The notes under the pieces: model-generated
What the model saw: only the letters and a program-made list of their open reading frames with translations
Databases searched by the model: none
What the model was told of the DNA's origin: nothing
Assembly: GCF_016599145.1 (NCBI RefSeq)
Contig: NZ_JAENKO010000005.1
Span: 53,122-117,121 of the forward strand
Length of the DNA: 64,000 bases
Reading direction: 5' to 3'
Source of the DNA: Tomitella cavernea
Lineage (GTDB): Bacteria; Actinomycetota; Actinomycetes; Mycobacteriales; Mycobacteriaceae
Made by a program: the position numbers and the translations under genes
Part shown: one piece after another, positions 33,773-42,607 of the stretch
Layout of the letters: each line of letters starts with the position of its first letter
Numbering within the stretch: the first letter of the stretch is position 1

Positions 33773-35203
33773 CTATAAAACGGTTGTTCTATCGGGCGGC
33801 TTTCCAGACGAAGGTTCTCGGCGCACCGGACTGCGGGGCGATCGCTGCGGGCCATCGCCCGTGGGGGACGCCCGCAGGAATACGGTGAAGAGGACGGCGA
33901 GAAGCGCGATCTGTCCCCACACGCCGAACCACACCGCGTACTCCCATCGGCGCGCCGCGTCCGGGTCGGTGCCCAGCGCCGCGTAGTAGCGGAACAAGGC
34001 GATTCCGAGCGCGGTGTTGGCAGTCAGATACCCGGCGACCAGCGGCCACGGCACGCGCAGCAGCACGAAGAACGGGAGCAGCCACAGCACGTATTGCGGC
34101 GAGTGCACCTTATGCAGCAGGAGGAACCCGCACAGCATCGCCGCCGAGACCTGCAGCCAGGGGTAGGTGCCCGTGCGGCGGGCGATCCGGACGCCGATCC
34201 ACAACGCCAGCGCGAACGAGGCGACGACCAGCACGGGCGAGGCGACGGAGACGACGGCGTCGTAGGTGTCGTCGTCGCCGATGAGCGGACGCAGGCCCCA
34301 GTACCAGAGGGAGTTCGTGGTGATGTCCGCCGTGCGCTTGCCCTGGAAGGCGAACGACGCCAGCCAGCCGCGGAACCCGAGGACGGCGAACGGCAGGTTG
34401 ATCGCGACGGCGACCGCGGCGGCGACGCCGACGGTGGCGAGCGCGCCGCGCACGTCGAGAGCGCCGGATCGCCATGGTCGGGCCGGCGTCCCTGCGTCCT
34501 GGTCGTCGGGCTCGGGGTCGTCGGGCTCGGGGTCGTTGGGTGGGGGGGCGGCGTGCCGCGTGACGGGGCCCCACAGGACCGCCAGCGCGACGGGCAGCAC
34601 GAACAACCCCGGGTAGAGCTTGAGGCAGGCGCCCACCGCGAGCAGTGCTGCGGCGATCATCCCGCGGGTCCGCAGCGTGCCGGGGCCCTTCAGCATCACG
34701 AAGGCGGCGGCGACCGTGGCGGCCACCGCGGGCAGGTCCCAGTTGTGGAAGGCGAACAACACGACGGCCGGGCTCAGCGACCACCACAGTGCCCGCCACC
34801 CGGCGATCCGGCCGAGCAGCCACGCGGTGAGCAGCCCGAACGGCGCCATGATGATGGCGCTGTGGAGCAGGAAGGCGGCGTCGGTGTGCGATCCGATGCC
34901 GCCCAGCCACATGAGCAGCCCGCTGAGCACCGGGTACTCGACGGTGCCGCCGAACAGGCTCCCGGAGGCGGTGATGCCGCCGTGCAGGAATGGGAAGACG
35001 TGGTTGTCGATGTCGCGGCCGATCCACAGGTACTGGATGTCCGAATAGCACACGTCGACGTTCTTGAGGGCCTCGAACTTGAGGCTGCGTCCCAGGTCCG
35101 AGAACGGCGGCCCGGCGCAGCGCGCCTTGTTGACGTACCCCAGCACCAGGGTCACCAGGGATGCGAGGACGACGACGGTGGTCGTCCGGGCGGGCAGGCG
35201 CAT
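33773..35203 (-). CDS. GT87/DUF2029-like membrane glycosyltransferase
   Basis: A 476-residue membrane protein with about ten helices, similar in architecture to the GT87 protein at 28 kb (CYSDIQYLW, VEYPVLSGLLMWL, HKVHSPQYVLWLLPFFVLLR). The shared SPQY-LWLLP block supports the same family. An acidic insert PEPDDPEPDD in a cytoplasmic loop comes from an 18-bp duplication. It probably transfers a sugar from a polyprenyl-phosphate donor; acceptor unknown. No ribosome site stands out at ATG 35203. Confidence 0.75.
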   Translation of the reverse strand: MRLPARTTTVVVLASLVTLVLGYVNKARCAGPPFSDLGRSLKFEALKNVDVCYSDIQYLWIGRDIDNHVFPFLHGGITASGSLFGGTVEYPVLSGLLMWLGGIGSHTDAAFLLHSAIIMAPFGLLTAWLLGRIAGWRALWWSLSPAVVLFAFHNWDLPAVAATVAAAFVMLKGPGTLRTRGMIAAALLAVGACLKLYPGLFVLPVALAVLWGPVTRHAAPPPNDPEPDDPEPDDQDAGTPARPWRSGALDVRGALATVGVAAAVAVAINLPFAVLGFRGWLASFAFQGKRTADITTNSLWYWGLRPLIGDDDTYDAVVSVASPVLVVASFALALWIGVRIARRTGTYPWLQVSAAMLCGFLLLHKVHSPQYVLWLLPFFVLLRVPWPLVAGYLTANTALGIALFRYYAALGTDPDAARRWEYAVWFGVWGQIALLAVLFTVFLRASPTGDGPQRSPRSPVRREPSSGKPPDRTTVL

Positions 35204-35364
35204 GGGGGCCAGCGTAGGGAAGAACGCCCGGGGGCGACGGCGCGCGCCCGTTGATTCGCGCGCGCGGCCGGCCCCGCGCCGATACGCTGCGGACCAGGAC
35301 GACAGCGTGCGGTGCGGCAGCGTCCGATTGCAGCTGCGACGGCCGGCGAGGGCGGAGGCGGGTT

Positions 35365-36765
35365 GTGACCGACGCGGAGGCCGGGCGTCCGGATACGCGG
35401 CCCGCGGGCCGGAACCTCACGCGCCGCCAGACAGTCGGCTACGCCCTCGGCTCGCTGGGGACGGGCGGATTCGGCGTGGTTCCGGGCCTCCTGCTGGCCT
35501 ATTACCTGACGGACACGCTCGCGGTCGCCGCCGGGCTCGCCGGGACCGTGGTCCTGGTGCCCAAGCTGTGGGACGTCCTCATCGCGCCCGCCATCGGTCG
35601 GATGACCGACCGCACGCTCATGGCCCGCGGCGACCGGCGCCCGTGGCTGCTCGCCGGGGCGGCCGCGTTGCCGGCGGCGTTCGCGCTCACCTTCCTCACA
35701 CCCGGTGCGCTGTCGGGCGGTGCGGCGGCCGGCTGGGTGGTCGTGTTCTTCCTGCTGGCGGCGACCGGCTACGGCGTCTTCCAGGTTCCGTACGTGACCA
35801 TGCCCACCGAGATGACCGCCGACCCGGCCGAGCGCACCACCATCACAGCCTGGCGGATCGCCATGCTCACCGTCGGAATCCTGCTGTTCGGCGTCACCGC
35901 GCCGGTCCTGGTGACCGTGGGCGGCGAGGGACGTGGCGGATACGCGCTGATGGGCGTCGTGCTGGGGTGCGGGATCGCCGCCGGCATGGTGGCCGCGTGG
36001 CGCGGCACGCGCGGCATCCGCACCGTGCGGGTCGGCGAGGTCACCGGCACCGTCCGCTCCCAGCTGCGCGCCGCCGCCGGCAACAGGCCGTTCGTCGCGC
36101 TGCTCGCGGCATTCGTCCTGCAGGCGGTGGCCTCGGGGGCGATGCTCGCGGCGGCACCGTACTTCGCGCGGTACCACCTGGGCGACGAGGGACTCACCTC
36201 CGTGCTCTTCGCGTGCCTGGTGGGGCCGGCGCTGGTGACGATGCCGCTGTGGCACCGGGTCGCCGGGCTGGTGGGCAAGCGACCTGGGTACGTGCTGGCG
36301 ACGGCGGTGTTCGCCGCGGGCGCGCTGGGCCTGACGACGGGCGGATCGCTGCCGGCGGCGGGCGTGTACGCGCTGGTGGCCGTGGTCGGCGTCGGGTACG
36401 CGGGCACACAGATGTTCCCGCTCGCCATGCTGCCGGACACGCTGGCCGACGACGCCCGCGCCACCGGTGCGTCGCGCGCGGGCATCCTCACCGGGGTGTG
36501 GACGGCGGGCGAGACGGTGGGCCTGGCGCTGGGGCCGTTCGTCGTCGTGTCCGTGGTGCTGGGGCTCAGCGGGTATGTCTCCGGCTCCGGCGACGAGACC
36601 ATGGCCCAGCCGTCGTCCGCGCTGCACGCGATCACTTGGTCGATGTCGCTGGTGCCGGCGGCGTGCGCCCTGCTGAGCATCGTGTTCGTGCTGGCGCATC
36701 GCCCCCCGGATCACGGCCGGACCGGGCATGCTGGAGGAGGTGAGCAGATAGGACGAGGCGGGTGA
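35365..36765 (+). CDS. GPH-type MFS carrier (MelB-like)
   Basis: A 466-residue, 12-helix transporter of the glycoside-pentoside-hexuronide/MFS_2 group. LWDVLIAPAIGRMTDRT and MARGDRRPWLLAGA correspond to the conserved helix 2-3 and loop motifs of MelB-like symporters, and YVTMPTEMTADPAERTTITAWR is another family block. Substrate may be a sugar or a lipid, as in eukaryotic MFSD2A relatives. GTG 35365 follows GGCGGAGG. It lies six bases before the PLP-lyase gene, so the two form an operon. Confidence 0.85.
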   Translation: MTDAEAGRPDTRPAGRNLTRRQTVGYALGSLGTGGFGVVPGLLLAYYLTDTLAVAAGLAGTVVLVPKLWDVLIAPAIGRMTDRTLMARGDRRPWLLAGAAALPAAFALTFLTPGALSGGAAAGWVVVFFLLAATGYGVFQVPYVTMPTEMTADPAERTTITAWRIAMLTVGILLFGVTAPVLVTVGGEGRGGYALMGVVLGCGIAAGMVAAWRGTRGIRTVRVGEVTGTVRSQLRAAAGNRPFVALLAAFVLQAVASGAMLAAAPYFARYHLGDEGLTSVLFACLVGPALVTMPLWHRVAGLVGKRPGYVLATAVFAAGALGLTTGGSLPAAGVYALVAVVGVGYAGTQMFPLAMLPDTLADDARATGASRAGILTGVWTAGETVGLALGPFVVVSVVLGLSGYVSGSGDETMAQPSSALHAITWSMSLVPAACALLSIVFVLAHRPPDHGRTGHAGGGEQIGRGG

Positions 36766-36771
36766 TGCCGG

Positions 36772-38343
36772 ATGGATCCGGACGGACGAGAACAGGAACC
36801 GGCGGGGCGGCAGGATCGAGGCTCCGCGGCCGAAACGCCGTTGGGTACCCGAGCGCACCGGGTGCTGGCGGAACTCGCGGACCTGCGGCGCGATGATCTG
36901 CCCACCCGTGGCGGTACCACCACGGCGTACGTGTTCGACTCGGGGCTCGGCGAGGTCGACGCGGTGGCGCTGCGCGCCTACGAGCTGCTGGCGCACGTCA
37001 ACGGCCTGGACCCCACGCAGTTCCCGTCGGTGGCCCGCATCGAGAACGACCTGGTGGCCATCGTCGCCGGTCAACTGGGCGGCGACGACGCGACCGTGGG
37101 GACCGTCACCAGCGGCGGCACCGAGTCGTGCCTGCTGGCGGTGCTCGGTGCGCGCGAGCTCTGGCGGCGTCGGCGCAGCACCGGCAATCCGCGGATCGTG
37201 GTGCCGGCGACGGCGCATGCCGCGTTCTTCAAGGCCGCGCACCTGTTCGGCCTCAAGGTGCAGACGGTGCCGGTGGATCCGGACACGCTGCGGGCGGATC
37301 CGGAGCAGATGGCGGCAGCCATCGGCCCGCGTACCGCGCTCGTCGTCGTCTCGGCGCCGTCCTACGCATACGGGGTGGTGGACCCGGTGGAGCCCATCGC
37401 CGCGGCCGCCGCGCGGTGGGAGGTGCCCTGCCACGTGGACGCGTGCATCGGCGGGTGGATTCTGCCGTTCCTCGATGACGCGCCGCCGTTCGCGTTCGAC
37501 ATTCCGGGGGTGACGTCGGTCGCCGTGGACCTGCACAAGTACGGCTACGTGCCCAAGGGCGTCTCCGTGCTGCTGCACCGGAGCGCCGAGCTGCGGCGGC
37601 TGCACTGGTTCACGCTGGCCGGGTGGGCGGGGTATCCCCTGGTCAACCCGACACTGCAGTCCAGCCGCCCGGTGGGCCCGATGGCGTCGGCCTGGGCGGT
37701 GCAAAAACTCCTGGGCATCGAGGACCGCGGCCCGGGCGACGGTTTGCCGGGGTTCCGGTCCCTGGCCGTGTCGGCGCACGGTGCTGCGCGTCGCCTCGCG
37801 GCCGGGATCGACGGGACCGACGGATCCCCCGGGATCGACGGGCTGCACACCGTCGGGGCGGTGGACTCGACGCTCGTGGCGTTTACCGACGACGGCGGGC
37901 CCGACGACCCGGACGTGCGCGTCGTGGTGGACGAGCTCGCGCAGCGCGGGTGGTACCTGCAGGTGCAGCCGTCGATGGGCACCGCGCCGCGTGCCCGGCG
38001 GGTGCCGATGACGGCGCACGCCTCCATCACCGGTGCGGCTGCCGGGCGGATCGACGAGCTGCTGGCAGCCCTGCGTGAGGCGGCCGACGCGGCCCGCGTG
38101 CACGGCCGGGTCGAGCCCGACGCGCGGCTGGTGGAGATGGCGCGCACCATCGAACCCGCCGAACTCAGCGAGGAGCAGGTCGAGGGCCTGCTGCGGCTGG
38201 CGGGCGTGGGCGACGGCGTCCCCGCCGGGCTGCCCACCCGCATGGCGCCGGTGCACGCGCTGGTGGACGCCATTCCCGCGCCGCTCGCCGAGCGCCTGCT
38301 CACTGCGGTGCTCAGCCGGCAGTTGACGCCGCCGCCGCCGTGA
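36772..38343 (+). CDS. PLP-dependent decarboxylase/sphingosine-phosphate-lyase-like enzyme
   Basis: A 523-residue group II PLP enzyme. The PLP-binding TSGGTESCLLAVLGAR, the aldimine-stacking His in ATAHAAFFKAAHLFG, the Asp of HVDACIGGWILPF and the catalytic Lys in VDLHKYGYVPKG are all present. The GYVPKG context is that of sphingosine-1-phosphate lyases rather than glutamate decarboxylases. In this setting it could cleave a phosphorylated long-chain base; together with the GH5 endoglycoceramidase-like enzyme this hints at sphingolipid use, an inference only. Operon with the upstream MFS carrier. Confidence 0.82.
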   Translation: MDPDGREQEPAGRQDRGSAAETPLGTRAHRVLAELADLRRDDLPTRGGTTTAYVFDSGLGEVDAVALRAYELLAHVNGLDPTQFPSVARIENDLVAIVAGQLGGDDATVGTVTSGGTESCLLAVLGARELWRRRRSTGNPRIVVPATAHAAFFKAAHLFGLKVQTVPVDPDTLRADPEQMAAAIGPRTALVVVSAPSYAYGVVDPVEPIAAAAARWEVPCHVDACIGGWILPFLDDAPPFAFDIPGVTSVAVDLHKYGYVPKGVSVLLHRSAELRRLHWFTLAGWAGYPLVNPTLQSSRPVGPMASAWAVQKLLGIEDRGPGDGLPGFRSLAVSAHGAARRLAAGIDGTDGSPGIDGLHTVGAVDSTLVAFTDDGGPDDPDVRVVVDELAQRGWYLQVQPSMGTAPRARRVPMTAHASITGAAAGRIDELLAALREAADAARVHGRVEPDARLVEMARTIEPAELSEEQVEGLLRLAGVGDGVPAGLPTRMAPVHALVDAIPAPLAERLLTAVLSRQLTPPPP

Positions 38344-38453
38344 GGCGCACCTGCGAGAGCCGGCCACGGCGCACGGTGCCGGCACGGGCGGACATCGCAG
38401 GTCAGCAACCCGTCTGGTAGCTTGACGGGGTTGCTTGACGCAACGACCCTCCT

Positions 38454-38472
38454 GCCACGGATACGCCGTGGC
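38454..38472 (+). promoter_or_regulatory. Leader hairpin before rpsF, possible S6:S18 site
   Basis: A 7-bp GCCACGG/CCGTGGC stem with a 5-base loop, 34 bases before the rpsF start. Many bacteria regulate rpsF operons through an S6:S18-binding leader hairpin containing CCG; position and the CCG-containing arm fit, but the bulge structure was not verified. Confidence 0.4.
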
Positions 38473-38506
38473 CGTTTCTCAAGCCCATAGGAGGTGATGA
38501 GGTCCC

Positions 38507-38794
38507 GTGCGTCAGTACGAAATGATGATCATCCTCGAGCCGAGTCTGGACGAGCGCACCGTTACCCCGTCCATGGAGACGCTGCTGAACGTCGTCCGTG
38601 AGGCCGGCGGCAAGGTCGACAACCTGGACGTCTGGGGCAAGCGGCGGCTTGCCTACGAGATCGATAAGAAGACCGAAGGCATCTACGTCGTGGTCGACAT
38701 GACCGCCGAGTCCGCCACGGTCAAGGAGTTCGACCGCCAGCTGGGTCTGAACGAGTCGGTTCTGCGTACCAAGGTGCTGCGCCGCAGCGCCTGA
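38507..38794 (+). CDS. rpsF: 30S ribosomal protein S6
   Basis: A 95-residue S6 protein ([18 protein letters not shown]...; [20 protein letters not shown] is the hallmark central region). It binds 16S rRNA with S18 in the small-subunit platform. First gene of the conserved rpsF-ssb-rpsR-rplI cluster. The start is a GTG with an AGGAGGTGAT ribosome site. Confidence 0.97.
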   Translation: MRQYEMMIILEPSLDERTVTPSMETLLNVVREAGGKVDNLDVWGKRRLAYEIDKKTEGIYVVVDMTAESATVKEFDRQLGLNESVLRTKVLRRSA

Positions 38795-38997
38795 GCGTTC
38801 GCGGCACGGCAACCACCCATCGATCCGAGCACCATCCGATCCGACCACCGGCCGCTGCGAAAGGGCCGTTCCGGCACGACTGTTCCGATGATGGACAGCA
38901 CGCCCGGAATCCGCGCGGCACGCCCGGCCGGTGAATGCCCGAGCATTCGCGTCAACCCGCGGCCCCGTCGTCGGGGCCGACCGCACGAGGAGGACAC

Positions 38998-39507
38998 ATG
39001 GCAGGCGAGACCGTCATCACCGTGGTCGGCAATCTGACCGCAGACCCCGAACTCCGCTTCACCCCCTCCGGGGCGGCGGTGGCCGGGTTCACCGTGGCGA
39101 GCACGCCCCGCCGGTTCAACCAGCAGACGAACCAGTGGGAGGACGGCGAGGCCCTGTTCCTGCGCTGCAGCATCTGGCGGCAGGCGGCGGAGAACGTGGC
39201 CGAGTCCCTCACCAAGGGCGCCCGCGTGGTCGTGCAAGGCAGGCTCAAGCAGCGGTCCTTCGAAACCCGTGAGGGCGAGAAGCGCACCGTTGTGGAGCTC
39301 GACGTCGATGAGATCGGCCCGTCCCTCCGCTACGCGACCGCCAAGGTCGAGAAGGTCAGCCGTGGTGGCGGTGGCGGCGGCGGATATGCCGGCGGCGGTG
39401 GCGCACCCTCAGGCGGCGGCCGGTCGGGCGGCGACGATCCGTGGGGCAGCGCCCCGCAGGCGTCGGGCTCGTTCGGCGGCGCTTCGGACGACGAGCCCCC
39501 GTTCTGA
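38998..39507 (+). CDS. ssb: Single-stranded DNA-binding protein
   Basis: A 169-residue SSB. The OB fold spans about residues 1-115 ([39 protein letters not shown]), followed by a Gly-rich flexible tail and the acidic tip DDEPPF that recruits partner proteins. It protects single-stranded DNA in replication and repair. ATG 38998 has GAGGAGG upstream. A G+C hairpin follows the gene. Confidence 0.97.
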   Translation: MAGETVITVVGNLTADPELRFTPSGAAVAGFTVASTPRRFNQQTNQWEDGEALFLRCSIWRQAAENVAESLTKGARVVVQGRLKQRSFETREGEKRTVVELDVDEIGPSLRYATAKVEKVSRGGGGGGGYAGGGGAPSGGGRSGGDDPWGSAPQASGSFGGASDDEPPF

Positions 39508-39530
39508 CCCGCGCAGCCTGGGCCCCGCCG

Positions 39531-39550
39531 CGGTGGGGCCGGGCGGCGCC
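39531..39550 (+). terminator. Hairpin between ssb and rpsR
   Basis: GGCCCC/GGGGCC arms with an 8-base loop, without a T tract. A candidate attenuator or message-stabilising hairpin inside the operon. Confidence 0.45.
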
Positions 39551-39617
39551 CGTCGGAGCCGGGTGAGCGCAGCGGGGCGGCAAGGCCCCGTGAGAACCCA
39601 GACTACGGAGAAGGACC

Positions 39618-39872
39618 ATGGCCAAGGCGCGAGAGCGCAAGGCGCAGGCCACCAAGGCGCAGAAGACCAAGGCCTGTGCGTTTTGCAAAGAGAACAACAC
39701 GGTGATCGATTACAAGGACTCCGCGCTGCTGCGCCGGTTCATCAGTGATCGAGGCAAGATCCGTGCCCGCCGGGTGACCGGCAATTGCGTCCAGCATCAG
39801 CGGGACGTAGCCGTTGCCGTCAAGAATTCGCGTGAGGTGGCGCTGCTGCCTTACACGCCGACGGCTCGTTGA
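39618..39872 (+). CDS. rpsR: 30S ribosomal protein S18
   Basis: An 84-residue S18 ([40 protein letters not shown] is diagnostic). CAFC together with the later NCVQH keeps the cysteine/histidine pattern of a zinc-binding (C+) form, so this is presumably the zinc-replete version rather than a C- paralogue. ATG 39618 has GGAGAAGGA upstream. Confidence 0.97.
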   Translation: MAKARERKAQATKAQKTKACAFCKENNTVIDYKDSALLRRFISDRGKIRARRVTGNCVQHQRDVAVAVKNSREVALLPYTPTAR

Positions 39873-39888
39873 GGAAGGGGATTTACCG

Positions 39889-40350
39889 ATGAAGCTGATC
39901 CTCACCGCTGATGTCGAGAACGTCGGTGTTGCTGGAGAATCGGTCGAGGTCAGGGACGGCTACGGCCGCAACTACCTGCTGCCCCGCGGGCTGGCCATCG
40001 TGGCCTCGCGCGGCGCGCTCAAGCAGGTGGAGGGCATCCGCCGCACGCAGGAGGCCAAGCGCGTGCGCGACATCGATCACGCGGGCGAGCTGAAGGGCGC
40101 CATCGAAGGCCTGGACGCCGTGGAGCTGCAGGCGCGTACGGCCTCGGACGGCGAGAAGCTGTTCGGCTCCGTCACTGCCGGCGACGTGGCCGATGCCCTG
40201 CGGGCCGCCGGCGGCCCGAACATCGACAAGCGCACCCTGGTGCTGCCGAAGACGCACATCAAGAGCGTCGGCGAGTATGAGGTGTCCGTCAAGCTGCACG
40301 CGGGCGTCACTGCCGTGTTCACGCTGACGGTCACCGGTGCCGCGGCCTGA
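39889..40350 (+). CDS. rplI: 50S ribosomal protein L9
   Basis: A 153-residue L9: [36 protein letters not shown] is the N-terminal rRNA-binding domain, followed by the long connecting helix and the C-terminal domain. Last gene of the rpsF cluster; it is followed by a strong terminator. Confidence 0.97.
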   Translation: MKLILTADVENVGVAGESVEVRDGYGRNYLLPRGLAIVASRGALKQVEGIRRTQEAKRVRDIDHAGELKGAIEGLDAVELQARTASDGEKLFGSVTAGDVADALRAAGGPNIDKRTLVLPKTHIKSVGEYEVSVKLHAGVTAVFTLTVTGAAA

Positions 40351-40379
40351 TCCGGCCCCGGCGCGCGTAGGCCGCGCAT

Positions 40380-40428
40380 CGCCGCCGACCCCCGCACCGA
40401 CTTTCGGCGCGGGGGTCGGCGGCGTTTT
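40380..40428 (+). terminator. Intrinsic terminator after rplI
   Basis: Perfect 15-bp arms (40381-40395 and 40409-40423) with a loop that itself pairs, followed by GTTTT. A textbook terminator for the rpsF-ssb-rpsR-rplI operon, so dnaB has its own promoter. Confidence 0.9.
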
Positions 40429-40549
40429 CGCGTCGCACTGGAACTGGTACCAGTTCACTGCTGCGGGCGCGGTCTGCACGGCGGGCGAAGTGGTCGTCCG
40501 TCCCGGTCGGCGCGCTGACCGGCCTGGTCGTGACGGTCGTCACGTCGGC

Positions 40550-40795
40550 TTGTGGACAGCTTGTGGAAAGCGCGACGCGGCCGCAACGGCGACACGCCCG
40601 GATGCCGGGTCGGCGCGACACGCCGAAGAACCAACAATTCACAGGGTGTGATGTTCATCTGGCGGTCCCTACCTGCATGGATGGCATAACTCCAGAAGTT
40701 CATCCACAGCTTGTCCACAAGGGGTTCACAGGCTGGCGGCATGTCTTCACAGGTCTGCGGCGACTACTCACAACTTATCCACAACCTCATCCACA
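40550..40795. promoter_or_regulatory. DnaA-box cluster upstream of dnaB
   Basis: Six sequences equal or close to DnaA boxes: TTGTGGACA (40550), TTGTGGAAA (40561), TCATCCACA (40700), TTGTCCACA (40711), TTATCCACA (40775, perfect consensus) and TCATCCACA (40787). They occur in three closely spaced pairs in both orientations within a 620-bp gene-free gap (40351-40972). This suggests DnaA control of dnaB, or a DnaA-titrating or origin-like site. Confidence 0.75.
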
Positions 40796-40972
40796 GGTGC
40801 AGTTGTCACTCGCGCGCGGACGTCCTACGGTCGTTCCGGGCGTCCCGTCCGCGGGTGTGCGCGGGGCTCTATACGGGCGGTCGGCGTGGCGTGATCAGAA
40901 CTTGTCACAGGCCCGGTGTAGTTGTAGTTCGAAGGCCACTGGGGCCTTCGTGTGAGGGGAGGCTTGAAGCGC

Positions 40973-42370
40973 GTGTCGGTGGTCGACGATCGTGATCAGT
41001 CCGGGTTCTCGGACGGACCGCTGCCGCAGGAGCCCCCCACCGAGGACTTCGGCCGCCAGCCCCCGCAGGACATGGTCGCCGAGCAGTCCGTGCTGGGCGG
41101 CATGCTGCTGAGCAAGGACGCGATCGCGGACGTGCTTGAGGTGGTCCGGTCGTCGGACTTCTACCGGCCGGCGCACCAGAGCATCTACGACTCGATCCTG
41201 GACCTCTACGGCCGCGGCGAGCCCGCGGACGCCGTCACCGTGTCCGCGGAGCTGGACCGGCGCGGCGAGCTCAAGCGCATCGGCGGGGCCCCCTACCTGC
41301 ACACGCTGATCTCCACGGTGCCCACGGCGGCGAACGCCGGCTACTACGCCGAGATCGTCGCGGACAAGGCCGTGCTGCGCCGTCTCGTGCAGGCCGGCAC
41401 CCGCATCGTGCAGTACGGGTATGCGGGGGCCGACGGCCAGGACGTGGATGAGGTGGTGGACCGCGCCCAGGCGGAGGTCTTCGAGGTCACCGAGCGGCGC
41501 ACCACCGAGGACTACGTGCCGCTCGAGGAGTTGCTGCAGCCCACGTTGGACGAGATCGACTCCATCGCCACGCGCGGCGGCCTGTCGCTGGGCGTGCCCA
41601 CCGGGTTCATGGAGCTTGACGAGGTCACCAACGGCCTGCACCCGGGGCAGATGATCATCGTGGCGGCCAGGCCCGGCGTGGGGAAATCCACCCTGGGAAT
41701 GGATTTTTTGCGATCATGTTCCGTTAAACACGGAATGTCGAGCGTGATCTTCTCCCTGGAGATGAGCAAGACGGAGATTGTGATGCGTCTTCTTTCCGCC
41801 GAGGCCAAGGTGAAGCTGGGCGACATGCGGGCCGGCAAGATGTCCGACGACGACTGGACTCGTCTGGCACGACGCATGAGCGAGATCTCCGAGGCGCCGT
41901 TGTTCGTCGACGACTCGCCGAACATGACGATGATGGAGATCCGGGCCAAGGCGCGGCGGCTCAAGCAGAAGCACGACCTCAAGCTCATCGTGGTCGACTA
42001 CCTGCAGCTGATGACGTCGGGTAAGAAGGTCGAATCGCGGCAGCAGGAGGTGTCGGACTTCTCGCGCAGCCTCAAACTCCTCGCGAAGGAGCTCGAGGTT
42101 CCGCTGGTGGCGATCTGTCAGCTCAACCGTGGCCCGGAGCAGCGCACCGACAAGAAGCCTATGGTGTCCGACCTGCGCGAATCCGGATCGCTAGAACAGG
42201 ATGCTGACATGGTGATCCTGCTGCACCGCCCCGACGCGTTCGAGCGGGACGACCCGCGCATGGGCGAAGCCGACCTGATCCTGGGCAAGCACCGCAACGG
42301 TCCCACCGCCACGGTCACCGTGGCGCACCAACTGCATTTGTCGCGGTTCGTGGACATGGCGCGAGGGTAG
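40973..42370 (+). CDS. dnaB: Replicative DNA helicase DnaB
   Basis: A 465-residue hexameric replicative helicase with an N-terminal DnaG-interacting domain (PPQDMVAEQSVLGGMLLSKDAI), a linker, and a RecA-like domain with Walker A RPGVGKST, Walker B LIVVDYLQLM and SLEMSK. There is no intein, unlike some mycobacterial DnaB genes. GTG 40973 gives MSVVDD, matching the mycobacterial start, with GAGGGGAGG ten bases upstream. The gene is intact, but its TAG stop overlaps the 5-bp target duplication of a Tn7-like transposon that begins four bases later. Confidence 0.96.
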   Translation: MSVVDDRDQSGFSDGPLPQEPPTEDFGRQPPQDMVAEQSVLGGMLLSKDAIADVLEVVRSSDFYRPAHQSIYDSILDLYGRGEPADAVTVSAELDRRGELKRIGGAPYLHTLISTVPTAANAGYYAEIVADKAVLRRLVQAGTRIVQYGYAGADGQDVDEVVDRAQAEVFEVTERRTTEDYVPLEELLQPTLDEIDSIATRGGLSLGVPTGFMELDEVTNGLHPGQMIIVAARPGVGKSTLGMDFLRSCSVKHGMSSVIFSLEMSKTEIVMRLLSAEAKVKLGDMRAGKMSDDDWTRLARRMSEISEAPLFVDDSPNMTMMEIRAKARRLKQKHDLKLIVVDYLQLMTSGKKVESRQQEVSDFSRSLKLLAKELEVPLVAICQLNRGPEQRTDKKPMVSDLRESGSLEQDADMVILLHRPDAFERDDPRMGEADLILGKHRNGPTATVTVAHQLHLSRFVDMARG

Positions 42371-42374
42371 GGCG
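42370..42374. repeat. Left target-site duplication GGGCG
   Basis: GGGCG immediately outside the left transposon end; its first G is the last base of the dnaB stop codon. An identical GGGCG follows the right end. Five base pairs is the duplication length made by Tn7 and Tn5053-type transposases. Confidence 0.9.
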
Positions 42375-42500
42375 TGCCGCTCGCGCGGGATTCTGGGACT
42401 GAACGCGTTATACCTGGGATTCTGGGACTGGCTCCTGGGGTTTTGCGTTCGGTTGGGACTGGGAGCTCGGAGAAACACCAAGAAGGGAAGGCTATCCTGA
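42375..42500. repeat. Left transposon end with transposase-binding repeats
   Basis: Terminal 25-bp inverted repeat, then further copies of the inner motif: GATTCTGGGACT at 42389 (within the tip) and 42418, TTGGGACT at 42453, with CCTGGGGTTTTG at 42434. The array resembles multiple TnsB sites of Tn7 ends. It closes with an iron-box-like motif starting at 42482. Confidence 0.85.
42482..42500. promoter_or_regulatory. Iron-box-like motif in the left end
   Basis: GAAGGGAAGGCTATCCTGA matches 15 of 19 positions of the DtxR/IdeR consensus TWAGGTWAGSCTWACCTWA. The AAGGCTANCCT core begins 113 bp from the element tip, the same distance as in the neighbouring element. It could be a host-regulator site or simply part of the end. 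Confidence 0.4.
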
Positions 42501-42556
42501 GTGTCCGTTGTGCTTCCGTTCGCGCCTCGGCAGGGGGAAGCGGACGGCGTCCAAGC

Positions 42557-42600
42557 TGACGGCGCCGGCCCTACCGTGGTCGGAGAGACCGGCGTCGTGA
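42557..42600. terminator. Long hairpin at the end of the left cargo operon
   Basis: Complementary arms around CGCCGG/CCGGCG with a few mismatches, ending seven bases before the stop codon of the Hsp90-like gene (minus strand). A related hairpin with the same GCCGGCCCTACCG arm lies inside the second element at 63,350, so it is a conserved component of these left ends. Confidence 0.55.
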
Positions 42601-42607
42601 CGCTTGA

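Noticed and set aside
35152..38385. Very long minus-strand frame across the MFS/PLP operon
   Set aside because: Open only because of high G+C; plus-strand genes have catalytic motifs and ribosome sites.
40973..42370. DnaB intein
   Set aside because: Walker and downstream motifs are contiguous and length is normal; no intein is present.
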